A stretch of DNA of 64,000 nt from Aminomonas paucivorans DSM 12260 (lineage in GTDB: Bacteria > Synergistota > Synergistia > Synergistales > Synergistaceae). A program made the position numbers and the translations under genes. The notes under the pieces were generated by a model. The model had not been told where the DNA came from. It saw nothing but the letters and a program-made list of their open reading frames with translations, and made no database searches. Shown here piece after piece: positions 24,754-33,202 of this stretch. The stretch covers positions 806,001 to 870,000 of the forward strand of contig NZ_CM001022.1 of assembly GCF_000165795.1 (NCBI RefSeq), read 5' to 3'. Each line of letters opens with the position of its first letter. The stretch's first letter is position 1.

Positions 24754-25818
24754 ATGATGGGTCCTATGATGAATAGTCAATGCAGATGCACCGTTCTCCT
24801 GCGCCCTCTTCTTCTGGTCCTGTTCCTCTCGGGTTTTCTCCTTCCCCATCCCGCCTCTGCGGAGCCCCAGGGACAGCTTCTCTACACCCTCCACATCCCC
24901 TTCGAAGTGGGTGCCCCTGCGGAGGTCCGTCTTCCCGACGGTTCCGCCGTCCCCTGCGGCAAGGTGCGGGTTCTCCCCTGGAAGACCAAGTATCCCGGCT
25001 TCACCGCCAGCCGCTACGGGGTGGGGGGAGAGGTGGTGGCCACCGCCGCCAACGCCCACCACTTCCTCATCGACGTGGAGGGAAACCGCGGACGGACCTT
25101 GAGCCTCATCCCCACCGCCACCTTCGTGGCCACCGCCGGACTGGGGTCCTGCCTGGTGGTGGAGGGCACCGGGGGCATGGGTCTCTGGGGACGCTACGCC
25201 CCCACGGTGGGTTCCCCGGTGTACGTGATCAACGCCATCGGAAGCCGCATCCGCTTCCGCTCCCCCGACCTCCTCAAGGTGGCCAAGGCCCTGGAGGTGG
25301 AGGTCTTCGTACCGGAGACGGCGGTGGACTACCTGCAGATCGAAAACCGCGTGGGAGGCAGGGCTTGGTATCACGACGGCTCGGGGGACCACCTCTTCGG
25401 CCTGGTGGATCGCCCCGTCTCCGGGACGGGACGCTTCTCCGGAACCCTCTACCAGGACGCGAGTCGGGTTCGGGCCAATCACCTGGGGGTCCTCTGCGTC
25501 AGCACCACCCCGGCGGGGGACATCGGGGGGTTCCAGATCGTCCCCCGCAACCACACCTTCAGCCCGGAGCTTCAGGAAACCCAGCGGATGAATCAGTGGC
25601 TGATCCTTCGGGGGCCGGACTTCGAGGACCTGACGGGGAAGTTCCCCTTCTTCTCCGGAGCGGTGCGCCCCGCGGACCGGGAAGTCGCGGAAGGCGCCCA
25701 CCAGGGGTGGGTGCTCTGCCGGGAGGGGGCGGGCCCCTGGGTTCCCCTTCCGGTGGTCTCCGACCGGACGGAGGACGGCCTGGCGAAGGTGACGGAGCTG
25801 CGCATCCTGCTGCACTGA
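24754..25818 (+). CDS. Hypothetical secreted protein
   Basis: 354 residues (ATG 24754; ATG 24766 equally possible). Signal peptide about residues 14-36 (LLRPLLLVLFLSGFLLPHPASA). The mature region is beta-rich, with VGGEVVATAANAHHFLIDVEG, a glycine-rich GLWGRYAPTVGSPVYVINAIG, and repeated short hydrophobic strands. A domain family is not recognised. Location is probably periplasmic or outer surface. Followed by a strong terminator shared with the convergent lipoprotein gene. Confidence 0.7.
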   Translation: MMGPMMNSQCRCTVLLRPLLLVLFLSGFLLPHPASAEPQGQLLYTLHIPFEVGAPAEVRLPDGSAVPCGKVRVLPWKTKYPGFTASRYGVGGEVVATAANAHHFLIDVEGNRGRTLSLIPTATFVATAGLGSCLVVEGTGGMGLWGRYAPTVGSPVYVINAIGSRIRFRSPDLLKVAKALEVEVFVPETAVDYLQIENRVGGRAWYHDGSGDHLFGLVDRPVSGTGRFSGTLYQDASRVRANHLGVLCVSTTPAGDIGGFQIVPRNHTFSPELQETQRMNQWLILRGPDFEDLTGKFPFFSGAVRPADREVAEGAHQGWVLCREGAGPWVPLPVVSDRTEDGLAKVTELRILLH

Positions 25819-25838
25819 CCCCCTTCCGGGGGAAAGCG

Positions 25839-25879
25839 ACGAGAGAGGGGGAGGCCCGAAGGCCTCCCCCTCTCTCGTC
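25839..25879. terminator. Bidirectional hairpin terminator
   Basis: ACGAGAGAGGGGGAGGCC pairs perfectly with GGCCTCCCCCTCTCTCGT around CGAA, between two convergent genes. Confidence 0.8.
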
Positions 25880-25886
25880 TGGGACC

Positions 25887-26756
25887 TCAGCGGGCCCGAT
25901 AGGTCAGGGTCTTTCCGGGAAAGAGGGAGGGCGGGGTCTGAGTGGCCAGCACCAGGCTCTGCTCGTCCAGGTCCAGGTGGCGAAGCCGCACGGGGAAGGG
26001 GAAGTCCCGGAAGTCCAGAAGGGGCTGGGCCTTCTCGAGGGCCTCCTTCACCAGGGCCATGTCCGTGTCCGCGTTGTTCACCGAGACCTGGTAGTCCTCC
26101 ATGCGCAGCCGGTCGCGCTCCTGGATCTCCAGGCGGCTTCGGATCTCCACCAGGGCGGAGACCGCCCCGGTGGAGAAGCGGGCGGAGGCGGTAAAGCCTC
26201 CGGGGCGCAGGTCCAGGTGCAGGTCCTTCCACTGGGAGTTTCCGGAGGAGAGGGTCGCCCCCAGGAGGAAGTCGTTCAGGTCCTTCTCCGTGACCCGTCC
26301 CTCGAAGTAGCCCTGCACCGCCGACTTCACCCCCAGGTTCCCCGGTTCGGGAGCCCCCCCAGGGTTTGAGGGAGCGTCCTTCTCCTCCTGAAGCTGCACA
26401 AAGAGGGCCTCCACCCGAAGACGGTCGATGCGGACCCCCCCCTGGCGAACGCCCCGCGCCTCGAAGAAGAGCCGTCGGACCCGGCCCGACTCGTCGGGGC
26501 TGCCGTCCAGGGTCAGGTCCAGGCTTTCCGGTTTCAGGGCCGTCACCAGTCCGCGAAGCAGGCGGACCTCCGGGGCGGTCCCCTCCACCGTCCCGACGAA
26601 GCTCTTCCCGCCCTCCGGTTCCTTTTCTCCGGCCAGGCAGCCCGGCACGCCGGACAGGGAAAGGACCCCCACCGCCAGGGCCAGCAGGAGGCGCCCCAAG
26701 GAACGGCTTCCGCCCTCGTCCTTCCGTGTCCTTCTGTTCCCCGTGCTTTCCTTCAT
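25887..26756 (-). CDS. Putative lipoprotein, DUF2993 (LmeA)-like
   Basis: 289 residues. Hydrophobic segment LLLALAVGVLSLSGVPGC ends at a cysteine (about residue 40) that could be a lipobox, although proline at -2 is atypical. The mature part reads like the DUF2993/LmeA family: repeated amphipathic beta strands (LDLTLDGSPDESGRVRRLFF, VRIDRLRVEALFVQL), VTEKDLNDFLLG, then FPFPVRLRHLDLDEQSLVLA at the end. The family binds lipid or works at the cell envelope in actinobacteria. Role here unknown. RBS GGAGGTGGTG precedes the ATG. Confidence 0.65.
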   Translation of the reverse strand: MKESTGNRRTRKDEGGSRSLGRLLLALAVGVLSLSGVPGCLAGEKEPEGGKSFVGTVEGTAPEVRLLRGLVTALKPESLDLTLDGSPDESGRVRRLFFEARGVRQGGVRIDRLRVEALFVQLQEEKDAPSNPGGAPEPGNLGVKSAVQGYFEGRVTEKDLNDFLLGATLSSGNSQWKDLHLDLRPGGFTASARFSTGAVSALVEIRSRLEIQERDRLRMEDYQVSVNNADTDMALVKEALEKAQPLLDFRDFPFPVRLRHLDLDEQSLVLATQTPPSLFPGKTLTYRAR

Positions 26757-27071
26757 GGGACACCACCTCCGAAATCTGCTGTGATTCCCCGGTTCGTCCG
26801 CAAACGGAGGAGCGTCGTTTCGGGGAAGGACGCATCATCAGACTACCATCCCCCGGAAGGGGTGTCAGCGGAGGGTGCCCTGCCTCGGCTCCCCTCTGAT
26901 CGGGAGGTGCATTTGTCCCCTTCCTAAGAAAATTTGTTTCTTGCGTCCCAGACTTCGGAGGTTGGTCCGCAGCAGGGGATGCAGCTTTTCTTTCTTGGGG
27001 TTTTGTCCGGTTTGACCTCTAGGGATGTCTTCCGGTGCCCCGGTTCGCCGAGGTCCTCGGATCCCTCACTC
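26757..27071. other. Intergenic region, nothing coding seen
   Basis: About 315 bases between the lipoprotein start and the TRAP promoter. It must hold the lipoprotein promoter on the minus strand. Several short frames exist but none has a ribosome site or typical codon use. GC content falls toward the right-hand end. Confidence 0.5.
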
Positions 27072-27126
27072 TTGACGAGGGTTCGGGGAGTGCGTATCTT
27101 ATGTCCCATTGATATCTGAAATATCT
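27072..27126 (+). promoter_or_regulatory. TRAP transporter promoter with GntR operator
   Basis: TTGACG (27072-27077), 17-base spacer, TATCTT (27095-27100). Immediately downstream, at about +5 to +20, is GATATCTGAAATATCT (27111-27126), an inverted GATAT-N5-ATATC repeat. The same element, 15 of 16 bases identical, lies in the promoter of the GntR gene at 31520-31535. Confidence 0.8.
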
Positions 27127-27570
27127 AAGAAGCGCCCAAACTCAGTTTCTAAAATCCCTTCAGCTAAATCGCTCCCACGACGTTTCTGGATCGCAGAAGG
27201 AGATTGTGGGAATTTTTTTAAGCTAATGTCCCGCAACGGAGGTTTTTTTTAGGTTTATCCGGGACGAATGGGCGAGGCTCTCCCCTTTCACGCGCCCCTT
27301 TCCGAGGGGCCGCCTGTGTTTTGCGGGATGTAAGGGATTCACACGCTTTGACGGATGCCTCCTTTGGTCTGCGAATAAAGTATCACATACAAAGAGAGGC
27401 GGTTTCTTCCGGGGCGACGTCCCAAGGTCGGTCGCCCCCTTCATTTGCGAACGTTGAGGAGGGATGCGGGGGAGGGGATTGTTTCTTTGCGGGCCTGGGG
27501 TGATCCGGGAGGAAGGAAGCTCGGGACGGGGCAGAAGCCCTGTCGGTTTGGGAAGGAGAGGACGGTTTTC
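27127..27570 (+). other. Long leader of the TRAP operon with a terminator-like hairpin
   Basis: About 460 nucleotides separate the predicted start (near 27107) from the dctP ATG. The first part is AT-rich. TCCCAC (27173-27178) can pair with GTGGGA (27206-27211), with an inner TTTCTG/CAGAA pairing, and is followed by TTTTTTT (27213-27219): an imperfect intrinsic terminator. GTCCCG (27228-27233) and CGGGAC (27259-27264) can form another stem. Possible secondary promoter elements lie near 27348-27385. No convincing small gene or known riboswitch was seen. Confidence 0.5.
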
Positions 27571-28578
27571 ATGAAGAAAGGCATGTTTGCGAAGCTCGCC
27601 CTGACGGCGATGGCTGCGGTGTTCTGTATGGCCCCTGCGGTGCAGGCCGCGGAACTCACCCTGAAGTTCGCGGGGCAGTACCCCGCCGACCACCCCGGCA
27701 CGAAGCTCATGCAGGCGGTGGCCAAGGAGATCGGCCAGAAGACCAAGGGGCGCATCGAGATCAAGGTCTTCCCGGGCAACCAGCTGGGAGACTATACCCT
27801 GGTCTACGAGGAACTCATCCGGGGCACCATCGACATGTCCCTCACCTCCGTGCCCAGCCAGTTCGACCCCCGGCTGGAGCTGATGTACATCAACGGCTAC
27901 GTCACGGGCTACGATTCCGCCAAGAAGGCCTTCAACCCCAACGGGTGGCTCTTCAAGAAGATGGACGAACTCAACAGCCGTCTGGGCGTGAAGCTGCTGG
28001 GCTTCTACGTGGAGGGCATGATCGGCACCGGTACCACCAAGCCCGCCAAGGATCCCCTCAACCCGAAGGTGAACAAGGGCATCCTCTGCCGGGTCCCCAA
28101 CATGGACGTGTACAAGCTGGGTGCTGAGGCTCAGGGCTACCGCACCGTCACCATCCCCTACGCGGACGTGTACCAGTCCATGCAGACCGGGGTCTGCGAC
28201 GGCGTGAACGGCTTCGCCACCACCGCTGCCCTCACCGCCCTGGGCGACGTCCTGAAGTACTGGTACGCCACCAACTACTCCATGGAGTGCATCAACTTCA
28301 TGATGAGCAAGAAGACCTGGGACAAGATCAAGCCGGCGGACCAGAAGATCGTGGCCGAGGCGCTGACCCGGGCCACCATGAAGAGCATCGACGAGGCCAA
28401 GGCCCTGGACGAGCAGTCCATGAAGGCCATGGAGAAGAAGGGCATCAAGGTCTTCCGCTACTCCGAGGCCCAGCTCGTCCCCATCGCCAAGGCGGTCGCC
28501 GCCAGCTGGCCCAAGCTGGAGGGCAAGATGACCAAGGAGCTGATCTCCGAGTTCCGCAAGAACCTGGCGCCGAAATAG
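27571..28578 (+). CDS. dctP: TRAP transporter solute-binding protein (DctP family)
   Basis: 335 residues. ATG 27571 has GGAAGGAGAGG upstream; an in-frame upstream extension lacks a signal-peptide-like N-terminus and was rejected. Signal peptide 1-26 (LALTAMAAVFCMAPAVQA). DctP marks: LKFAGQYPADHPGTKLMQAVA, GRIEIKVFPGNQLGD and ELIRGTIDMSLTSVP; the ligand-carboxylate arginine is probably the one in KGILCRVPNMDVYKLGAEA; then TGVCDGVNGF. It captures an organic acid or amino acid type solute in the periplasm for the DctQM membrane subunits. With the hydroxyproline dehydratase downstream, trans-4-hydroxyproline is a plausible ligand (inference). Confidence 0.93.
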   Translation: MKKGMFAKLALTAMAAVFCMAPAVQAAELTLKFAGQYPADHPGTKLMQAVAKEIGQKTKGRIEIKVFPGNQLGDYTLVYEELIRGTIDMSLTSVPSQFDPRLELMYINGYVTGYDSAKKAFNPNGWLFKKMDELNSRLGVKLLGFYVEGMIGTGTTKPAKDPLNPKVNKGILCRVPNMDVYKLGAEAQGYRTVTIPYADVYQSMQTGVCDGVNGFATTAALTALGDVLKYWYATNYSMECINFMMSKKTWDKIKPADQKIVAEALTRATMKSIDEAKALDEQSMKAMEKKGIKVFRYSEAQLVPIAKAVAASWPKLEGKMTKELISEFRKNLAPK

Positions 28579-28628
28579 ACCCCGAGCCCCGCTTAGGGAC
28601 CCGAGGCGGGAGACCCGTTCTCCCCGAA

Positions 28629-28674
28629 GGGCCGTGGGCGTTCCCGGGCGTGTGCCCGGGAGCGCCCGGCCTTT
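28629..28674 (+). terminator. Intercistronic hairpin between dctP and dctQ
   Basis: GGGCGTTCCCGGGC and GCCCGGGAGCGCCC form a stable stem with only CTTT after it. It probably attenuates or stabilises the upstream mRNA, allowing more binding protein than membrane subunits. Confidence 0.5.
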
Positions 28675-28727
28675 GCGACGAAAGATCCGCGCCGGTCTCC
28701 CGGAACTAAGGAAGGAAGTGTGTATTC

Positions 28728-29321
28728 GTGTCCGAGCAAGTGGAAGCGATGGATACCCCGTCCTGCGACTCCTGCGGAACGGTCTGTTCCCCGGCACCCC
28801 ACCGTCCGAAGAACCCCGTCGACAAAGTCGTGGTGGGTTTCTTTTCTCTGGTGTGTTTCTCCATGTCCGTGCTCCTGGCGGCGCTCATCACCGCCGCCAC
28901 CCTGATGCGCTACGTCTTTCAGGCGGACCTCTACGGCTACGAGGAATGGGTGAAGCTCTTCGCCTTCTGGCTCTATTTCTGCGGCGCCGGCTACGGGGCC
29001 TTCAACAAGAGCCACGTGAGCGCCGACCTGGTCACCGCCTACATCCCCGAGGGGGGCTTCAAGCGCTTTCTCGCGTTCCTGAAGGATCTGGTCACCTTCG
29101 CCGTCACCTGCCTCTTCCTCTACTACGGCTACGAATTCTTCATGTTCGGCTTCCGCGGTCCCCTGGGCACGGGCATTGCGCTCCCCATGACCACCATCTG
29201 GCGCATCCCCCTCTGGACCTCCTATCTGGCCATCACCCTGGGCCTGTTCTTCATGGCCTGGTATTTCGGCGTGGCGCTGCTTCAGAGCGCCAAGGCCCTT
29301 CTCAAAGGTGAAAAAGCATGA
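28728..29321 (+). CDS. dctQ: TRAP transporter small membrane subunit (DctQ family)
   Basis: 197 residues, GTG start with GGAAGGAAG upstream. Four membrane helices as expected for DctQ (VVVGFFSLVCFSMSVLLAAL, then LFAFWLYFCGAGYGAF, FAVTCLFLYYGYEFFMFGF and YLAITLGLFFMAWYFGVAL). The family motif around YEEWVKLFAFWLYF is present. The first 35 residues are a cytoplasmic tail with four cysteines (CDSCGTVC), unusual for DctQ and possibly metal-binding. The stop overlaps the dctM start. Confidence 0.92.
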   Translation: MSEQVEAMDTPSCDSCGTVCSPAPHRPKNPVDKVVVGFFSLVCFSMSVLLAALITAATLMRYVFQADLYGYEEWVKLFAFWLYFCGAGYGAFNKSHVSADLVTAYIPEGGFKRFLAFLKDLVTFAVTCLFLYYGYEFFMFGFRGPLGTGIALPMTTIWRIPLWTSYLAITLGLFFMAWYFGVALLQSAKALLKGEKA

Positions 29322-30634
29322 TCTACGTTGCCCTGTTGGTTCTCATGGCGTGTCTGGTCATCGGCGTTCCCGTGCCCGTGAGCTTCATGGCCTCCGCGGC
29401 GTGGCTCATCTTCTTCGGCGGCCCCGACGGCATGGGATACGAGCCCAGCCAGCTCCTGCCCTACGGGTTCACCCAGATGAACTCCGTCTCCCTCATCGCC
29501 ATCGCCATGTTCATCATGGCCGGGGGCATCATGGAGCGGGGGAAGATCGGGGAGAAGCTCATCGACATGGTGGACGTGTTCGTGGGTCACGTCCGGGGTG
29601 GCCTGGGCGTGGTGGGCACCATCTCCTGCGCCGTCTTCGGCTCCATCTCCGGCGCCGCCTGCGCCACCCTGTCCTGCATCGGCACCATCATGTTCCCCCG
29701 ACTCCAGGCGGGGGGCTACCCCCGGGGACACGCGGCGGCCCTCATGTCCAACGCCTCCCTGCTGGGGCTGCTCATTCCCCCCAACGCCACCCTCATCATC
29801 TTCGCCTGGATCAGCGGCCAGTCCATCCTCGCCTGCTTCCTCTCCACGGTCATGCCGGGCATCGTCACCACCACCCTCATCTGTCTGGTGAACATGTACC
29901 TGCTTCGGGGCAACGAGCAGGTACTGGTGGCCCACAAGCGGACCTCCGAGGAGAAGTGGAACCTCTTCAAGGAGAGGGGACGCAAGGCCATCCCCGCGCT
30001 CATGCTGCCCGTGATCGTGCTGGGGGGCATCTACGGGGGTGTCATGACCACCACCGAGGCCTCCGCCGTGGCGGTGCTGTACTCCATCCCTGTGGCTCTC
30101 TTCGTCTACAAGGGGACCAACTGGAAGGGGCTCTGGGACGTGGTCATCGAGTCCGCCGTCACCACCGGGGTCATCATGGTGATGCTCTACTCCGTGTCCA
30201 TGCTCTCCCGACTCTACGTGCTGGAGGACCTGCCCAACAAGATGCTCTTCCTCTTCCAGTCCGTCTCGGAGAACCGATGGGTCATCATGGCCATGATCAA
30301 CGTCTTCCTGGTGATCATGGGGATGCTTATGGACGACATCAGCGTGGTGGTGCTCACGACGCCCATCATGATGCCCATCATCATGCAGCTGGGCTTCAAC
30401 CCCATCCACTACGCCGCGGTCCTGGGGGTCAACACCGCCCTGGGCTGCATCACCCCGCCGGCGGCTCCGGTGCTCTATCTGGGAGGCCGACTGGGCAAGG
30501 CGCCCATCAACGAGATGATGAAGCCCGCCCTTGCCTTCATGCTCCTGTGCTGGCTGCCGGTGCTGCTCTTCACCGCCTACGTGCCCAAACTGGTGCTCTT
30601 CCTGCCCCACGTGATCCTGGACGTGCCCTGGTAG
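29318..30634 (+). CDS. dctM: TRAP transporter large permease subunit (DctM family)
   Basis: 438 residues, overlapping dctQ by 4 bases. About 11-12 hydrophobic helices. Characteristic segments: VPVPVSFMASAAWLIFF, MFIMAGGIMERGKIGEKLID, GSISGAACATLSCIGTIMFP, NASLLGLLIPPNATLIIFAW, MGMLMDDISVVVLTTPIMMP and NTALGCITPPAAPVLYLGG. It forms the sodium-driven elevator of the importer in the inner membrane. A GCCGCTTCGGCCCC hairpin (30648-30680) follows. Confidence 0.95.
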   Translation: MIYVALLVLMACLVIGVPVPVSFMASAAWLIFFGGPDGMGYEPSQLLPYGFTQMNSVSLIAIAMFIMAGGIMERGKIGEKLIDMVDVFVGHVRGGLGVVGTISCAVFGSISGAACATLSCIGTIMFPRLQAGGYPRGHAAALMSNASLLGLLIPPNATLIIFAWISGQSILACFLSTVMPGIVTTTLICLVNMYLLRGNEQVLVAHKRTSEEKWNLFKERGRKAIPALMLPVIVLGGIYGGVMTTTEASAVAVLYSIPVALFVYKGTNWKGLWDVVIESAVTTGVIMVMLYSVSMLSRLYVLEDLPNKMLFLFQSVSENRWVIMAMINVFLVIMGMLMDDISVVVLTTPIMMPIIMQLGFNPIHYAAVLGVNTALGCITPPAAPVLYLGGRLGKAPINEMMKPALAFMLLCWLPVLLFTAYVPKLVLFLPHVILDVPW

Positions 30635-30647
30635 GTTCGGATCTCCC

Positions 30648-30680
30648 GCCGCTTCGGCCCCCCTGCGGGGCCGAAGCGGC
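30648..30680 (+). terminator. Hairpin after dctM
   Basis: GCCGCTTCGGCCCC (30648-30661) pairs with GGGGCCGAAGCGGC (30667-30680). No T-run, so it may be partial or serve RNA stability. Confidence 0.5.
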
Positions 30681-30726
30681 CCTTGCGGACGGCCTCTCCC
30701 CCAGGCCGGAAAGGAACGAACGTTTC

Positions 30727-30969
30727 ATGGTTTTTTACCGGAACCTCTTTGCCACTCTGTGTTTTGCCTTCTTCGCCGTGGCGCTGGTCACCCGGGCCCC
30801 TTGGGCCTACCTGGGGGCCATGCTTTTCGGGGCCCTTTCCCGGACGGCGACGAAGAAGAAGTGGCCCGACCCCCCCGTGAAGGGGCGGCTTCGGCGCTGG
30901 TTCGGTGGCAAAGGCGGAGAGGATGGCTCCCCCCTCCTCTGCGAGGGGACGGATCCCGAAACCCCCTGA
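30727..30969 (+). CDS. Small membrane protein, 80 residues
   Basis: ATG with AAAGGAA about 8 bases upstream. Residues about 4-36 form two closely spaced hydrophobic segments (NLFATLCFAFFAVALVTRA and WAYLGAMLFGALS), followed by a basic then acidic cytoplasmic tail (TKKKWPDPPVKGRLRRWFGG). No recognised family. It lies directly after the TRAP genes in the same direction and may be an accessory membrane subunit; the hairpin between them weakens the operon link. Confidence 0.55.
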   Translation: MVFYRNLFATLCFAFFAVALVTRAPWAYLGAMLFGALSRTATKKKWPDPPVKGRLRRWFGGKGGEDGSPLLCEGTDPETP

Positions 30970-31516
30970 CTCCCTTCGGCCTGGGGCGCGTTCTCGCTGC
31001 GCCCTGTCCCGAAGGCCCTTCTCCCGTTTCGCGCCTTCCGTCCCCGCAGGGATCGGGCGATTCGCCCCCCTCTTATGCCGTTTCTCCCCCTCTAAAGGTG
31101 CGCCGCTGGTAAGCTTGTGGCGATGGGAGGCGAAAAGCCTCTGCCGGGGGCGAGGCACGAAGGGCCTGATGTTTTAGGCGGAATATTCGGCCTCGAAGAC
31201 GGGATGCGCTGCGAGGAGGAGGTCGACCTTTCCAAACGCTGGGTTTGGTGTGTCTTCTGCGATTCTGACGCAGCGACGCTGCGGGGGGATGCCTGAACCG
31301 AGGAGCGGAGAGGAGAAGAACGGGTGGCCGAAAGGGAAAGGGACGTGGCTTTTGGATTCCCTGGGGGCCTGATCCGGCAAAAACCCCTGTGTTATGCAGG
31401 TTTTTTGCGTCGGACCCGTTGCGTGGGCCGCTGTGGAGCCGGTGGGGAAGGAGGAAGAGAAGTCTGAGAAACGCGAATGCGGCGGCAAAGACCTCGGCAA
31501 GTTGGGACCGGAGGCA
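30970..31516. other. Intergenic region, nothing coding seen
   Basis: About 550 bases between the small membrane protein and the GntR promoter. It contains short GC stem-loops (for example AGGCGAAAAGCCT near 31120) but no match to a riboswitch class known to me and no convincing frame. Confidence 0.4.
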
Positions 31517-31545
31517 TTGGATATCTGATATATCTGTGGTACACT
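31517..31545 (+). promoter_or_regulatory. GntR gene promoter with operator between -35 and -10
   Basis: TTGGAT (31517-31522), 17-base spacer, TACACT (31540-31545). The operator GATATCTGATATATCT (31520-31535) fills the spacer, so binding would block RNA polymerase. It is the counterpart of 27111-27126. Confidence 0.8.
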
Positions 31546-31574
31546 CTGGACAGCTTACGGAGGCGTTGCGAAAG

Positions 31575-32273
31575 ATGGAGGAACCTCATTTCATCCTGAA
31601 GTCGCTCCGAGAGCAGGTTTACGAATATCTGAAACGGGAGATGAACGACGGTCGCCTGAAGCAGGGCGCCTTTCTGAACCTCAACGAGATCAGCAAGGAG
31701 CTGGGCATGAGCAAGACCCCTCTGCGGGACGCCCTTTTTCAGCTGGAGGCGGAGGGGTTCGTGACCATCTACCCGAGGCGGGGCGTGATGGTGAACCAGC
31801 TCGACCTGGAGACCATCCGCAACATCTACGAGATTCTGGGCGCCTTGGAGGGTTCTGTGATGGTCCACGTGGCCCTCAAGTTCCGGGAAGAGGACGCCAA
31901 GCGCATGTACCTCCTCAACGAGGGGATGAAGGCCTCCCTGGAGGAGAACGATTTCGACCTTTTCTATCGTCAGAACCTGGAGTACCACGACACCTACCTG
32001 GGGCTTTCGGAAAACGGGGACCTGCTCCATACCGTGAAGATCCTCAAGGAGCGGCTCTACGACTTTCCCCGCAACAAGGGTTTCGTCCGGGAATGGGAGA
32101 TCAACTCCACCCGGGAGCACGACGATCTGGTGGAGCTGGTGAGCCGAAAGGACTTCAACGGGGCCGCGGAGTTCATCCGGGACGTGCACTGGTCCTTCTC
32201 GGTCCAGGAACGGTTCATTCGCAAGTACTACTTCGCCCGGCAGAACGAGCTGGACGAAAAGAAGGGCGCCTGA
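31575..32273 (+). CDS. GntR/FCD-family regulator of the TRAP and dehydratase locus
   Basis: 232 residues from ATG 31575. N-terminal winged helix (about 10-75: SLREQVYEYLKREMNDGRL, NLNEISKELGMSKTPLRDAL, EAEGFVTIYPRRGVMV) and C-terminal FCD ligand domain (about 85-220) with the metal-type residues of FHDxL/H-x3-H pattern in part: NLEYHDTYLGLSEN, STREHDDLVELV and FIRDVHWSFSV. FCD regulators bind small carboxylates or amino acids. Its own promoter and the TRAP promoter carry the same 16-base operator, so it very likely controls both, with the substrate or a breakdown product as inducer. Confidence 0.92.
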   Translation: MEEPHFILKSLREQVYEYLKREMNDGRLKQGAFLNLNEISKELGMSKTPLRDALFQLEAEGFVTIYPRRGVMVNQLDLETIRNIYEILGALEGSVMVHVALKFREEDAKRMYLLNEGMKASLEENDFDLFYRQNLEYHDTYLGLSENGDLLHTVKILKERLYDFPRNKGFVREWEINSTREHDDLVELVSRKDFNGAAEFIRDVHWSFSVQERFIRKYYFARQNELDEKKGA

Positions 32274-32296
32274 ACGGGCAGGGGAGGGCAGCGGGG

Positions 32297-33202
32297 ATGA
32301 CCACGGGGATCGTCTACGACATCAAGAAGTACTCCATCCACGACGGGCCGGGTATCCGGACCACCTTTCACCTCAAGGGGTGTCCCCTGTCCTGTTGGTG
32401 GTGCCACAACCCGGAGAGCCAGTCTCTCCTCCCCGTGGTCCTCTACCGGAAAGACCGGTGCATCGGCTGCGGCCGGTGCGTGGAGTCCTGTCCCCACAAG
32501 GCCCTCTCCTTCGTGAACGACGGGGTGCACGTGGACCTCTCCCGCTGCGTTGGCTGCGGGGTCTGCGCGTCCGTCTGTCCCTCCCTGGCCCTGGAGCTGG
32601 TGGGGCGGACCTTGACGGTCCCCGAGCTGGTGGCGGAAGCGAGGAAGGACGAGCTTTTCTACGACCAGTCCGGCGGCGGGGTCACCTTCTCCGGAGGGGA
32701 ACCCCTCATGCAGCCGGAGTTTCTCCTGGAGGTCCTGGAGGCCTGCGGGGCCGCAGGGTTCCACCGGGCCGTGGACACCTGCGGCTTCGCCCCGGAGGAG
32801 ACGATCCTCCGGGTGGCGCGACACACGGACCTCTTCCTCTACGACCTCAAGCACATGGACCCGGAGGCGCATCGGCTCTACACGGGGGTGGACAACGTGC
32901 TCATCCTGTCCAATCTCCGGCGTCTCGACGAGGCGGGAGCCCGCCTGAACATCCGGGTCCCCCTGATCCCCGGGATCAACGACTCCCCGGAGAACCTGGA
33001 TGCCCTGGGGCGCTTCGTGGCGTCCCTGAACCACGTCGCAGGGTTGAATCTCCTGCCGTACCACACGGCGGGGCGAAGCAAGTATCCGAAGTGGGGGATG
33101 ACGTATCGCCTGGAGGAGACCCCTCCGCCCACGGAGCACCAGGTTCGCGTCGCCGCGGAGGCTCTGAGGCGTCAGGGACTGGAGGTCACGATTGGAGGAT
33201 GA
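32297..33202 (+). CDS. Glycyl radical enzyme activating enzyme (radical SAM)
   Basis: 301 residues. Radical SAM cluster motif C-x3-C-x2-C in GCPLSCWWCHNPE (about residues 29-41), preceded by KKYSIHDGPGIRTTFHLKG. A ferredoxin-like insert carries two 4Fe-4S motifs, CIGCGRCVESCP and CVGCGVCASVCP, as in activases of non-PFL glycyl radical enzymes. SAM-binding GGVTFSGGEPLMQPEFL follows. It abstracts a hydrogen from the glycine of the partner enzyme, encoded immediately downstream with a 4-base overlap. Confidence 0.95.
   Translation: MTTGIVYDIKKYSIHDGPGIRTTFHLKGCPLSCWWCHNPESQSLLPVVLYRKDRCIGCGRCVESCPHKALSFVNDGVHVDLSRCVGCGVCASVCPSLALELVGRTLTVPELVAEARKDELFYDQSGGGVTFSGGEPLMQPEFLLEVLEACGAAGFHRAVDTCGFAPEETILRVARHTDLFLYDLKHMDPEAHRLYTGVDNVLILSNLRRLDEAGARLNIRVPLIPGINDSPENLDALGRFVASLNHVAGLNLLPYHTAGRSKYPKWGMTYRLEETPPPTEHQVRVAAEALRRQGLEVTIGG

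Noticed and set aside
27445-27570. In-frame N-terminal extension of dctP.
   Set aside because: It would bury the signal peptide behind about 42 basic residues; the ATG at 27571 has a good ribosome site and a proper signal sequence.
31080-31190. Possible cobalamin or glycine riboswitch in the gap before the GntR gene.
   Set aside because: A few purine-rich matches only; the conserved core blocks and pairing pattern of either class are missing.
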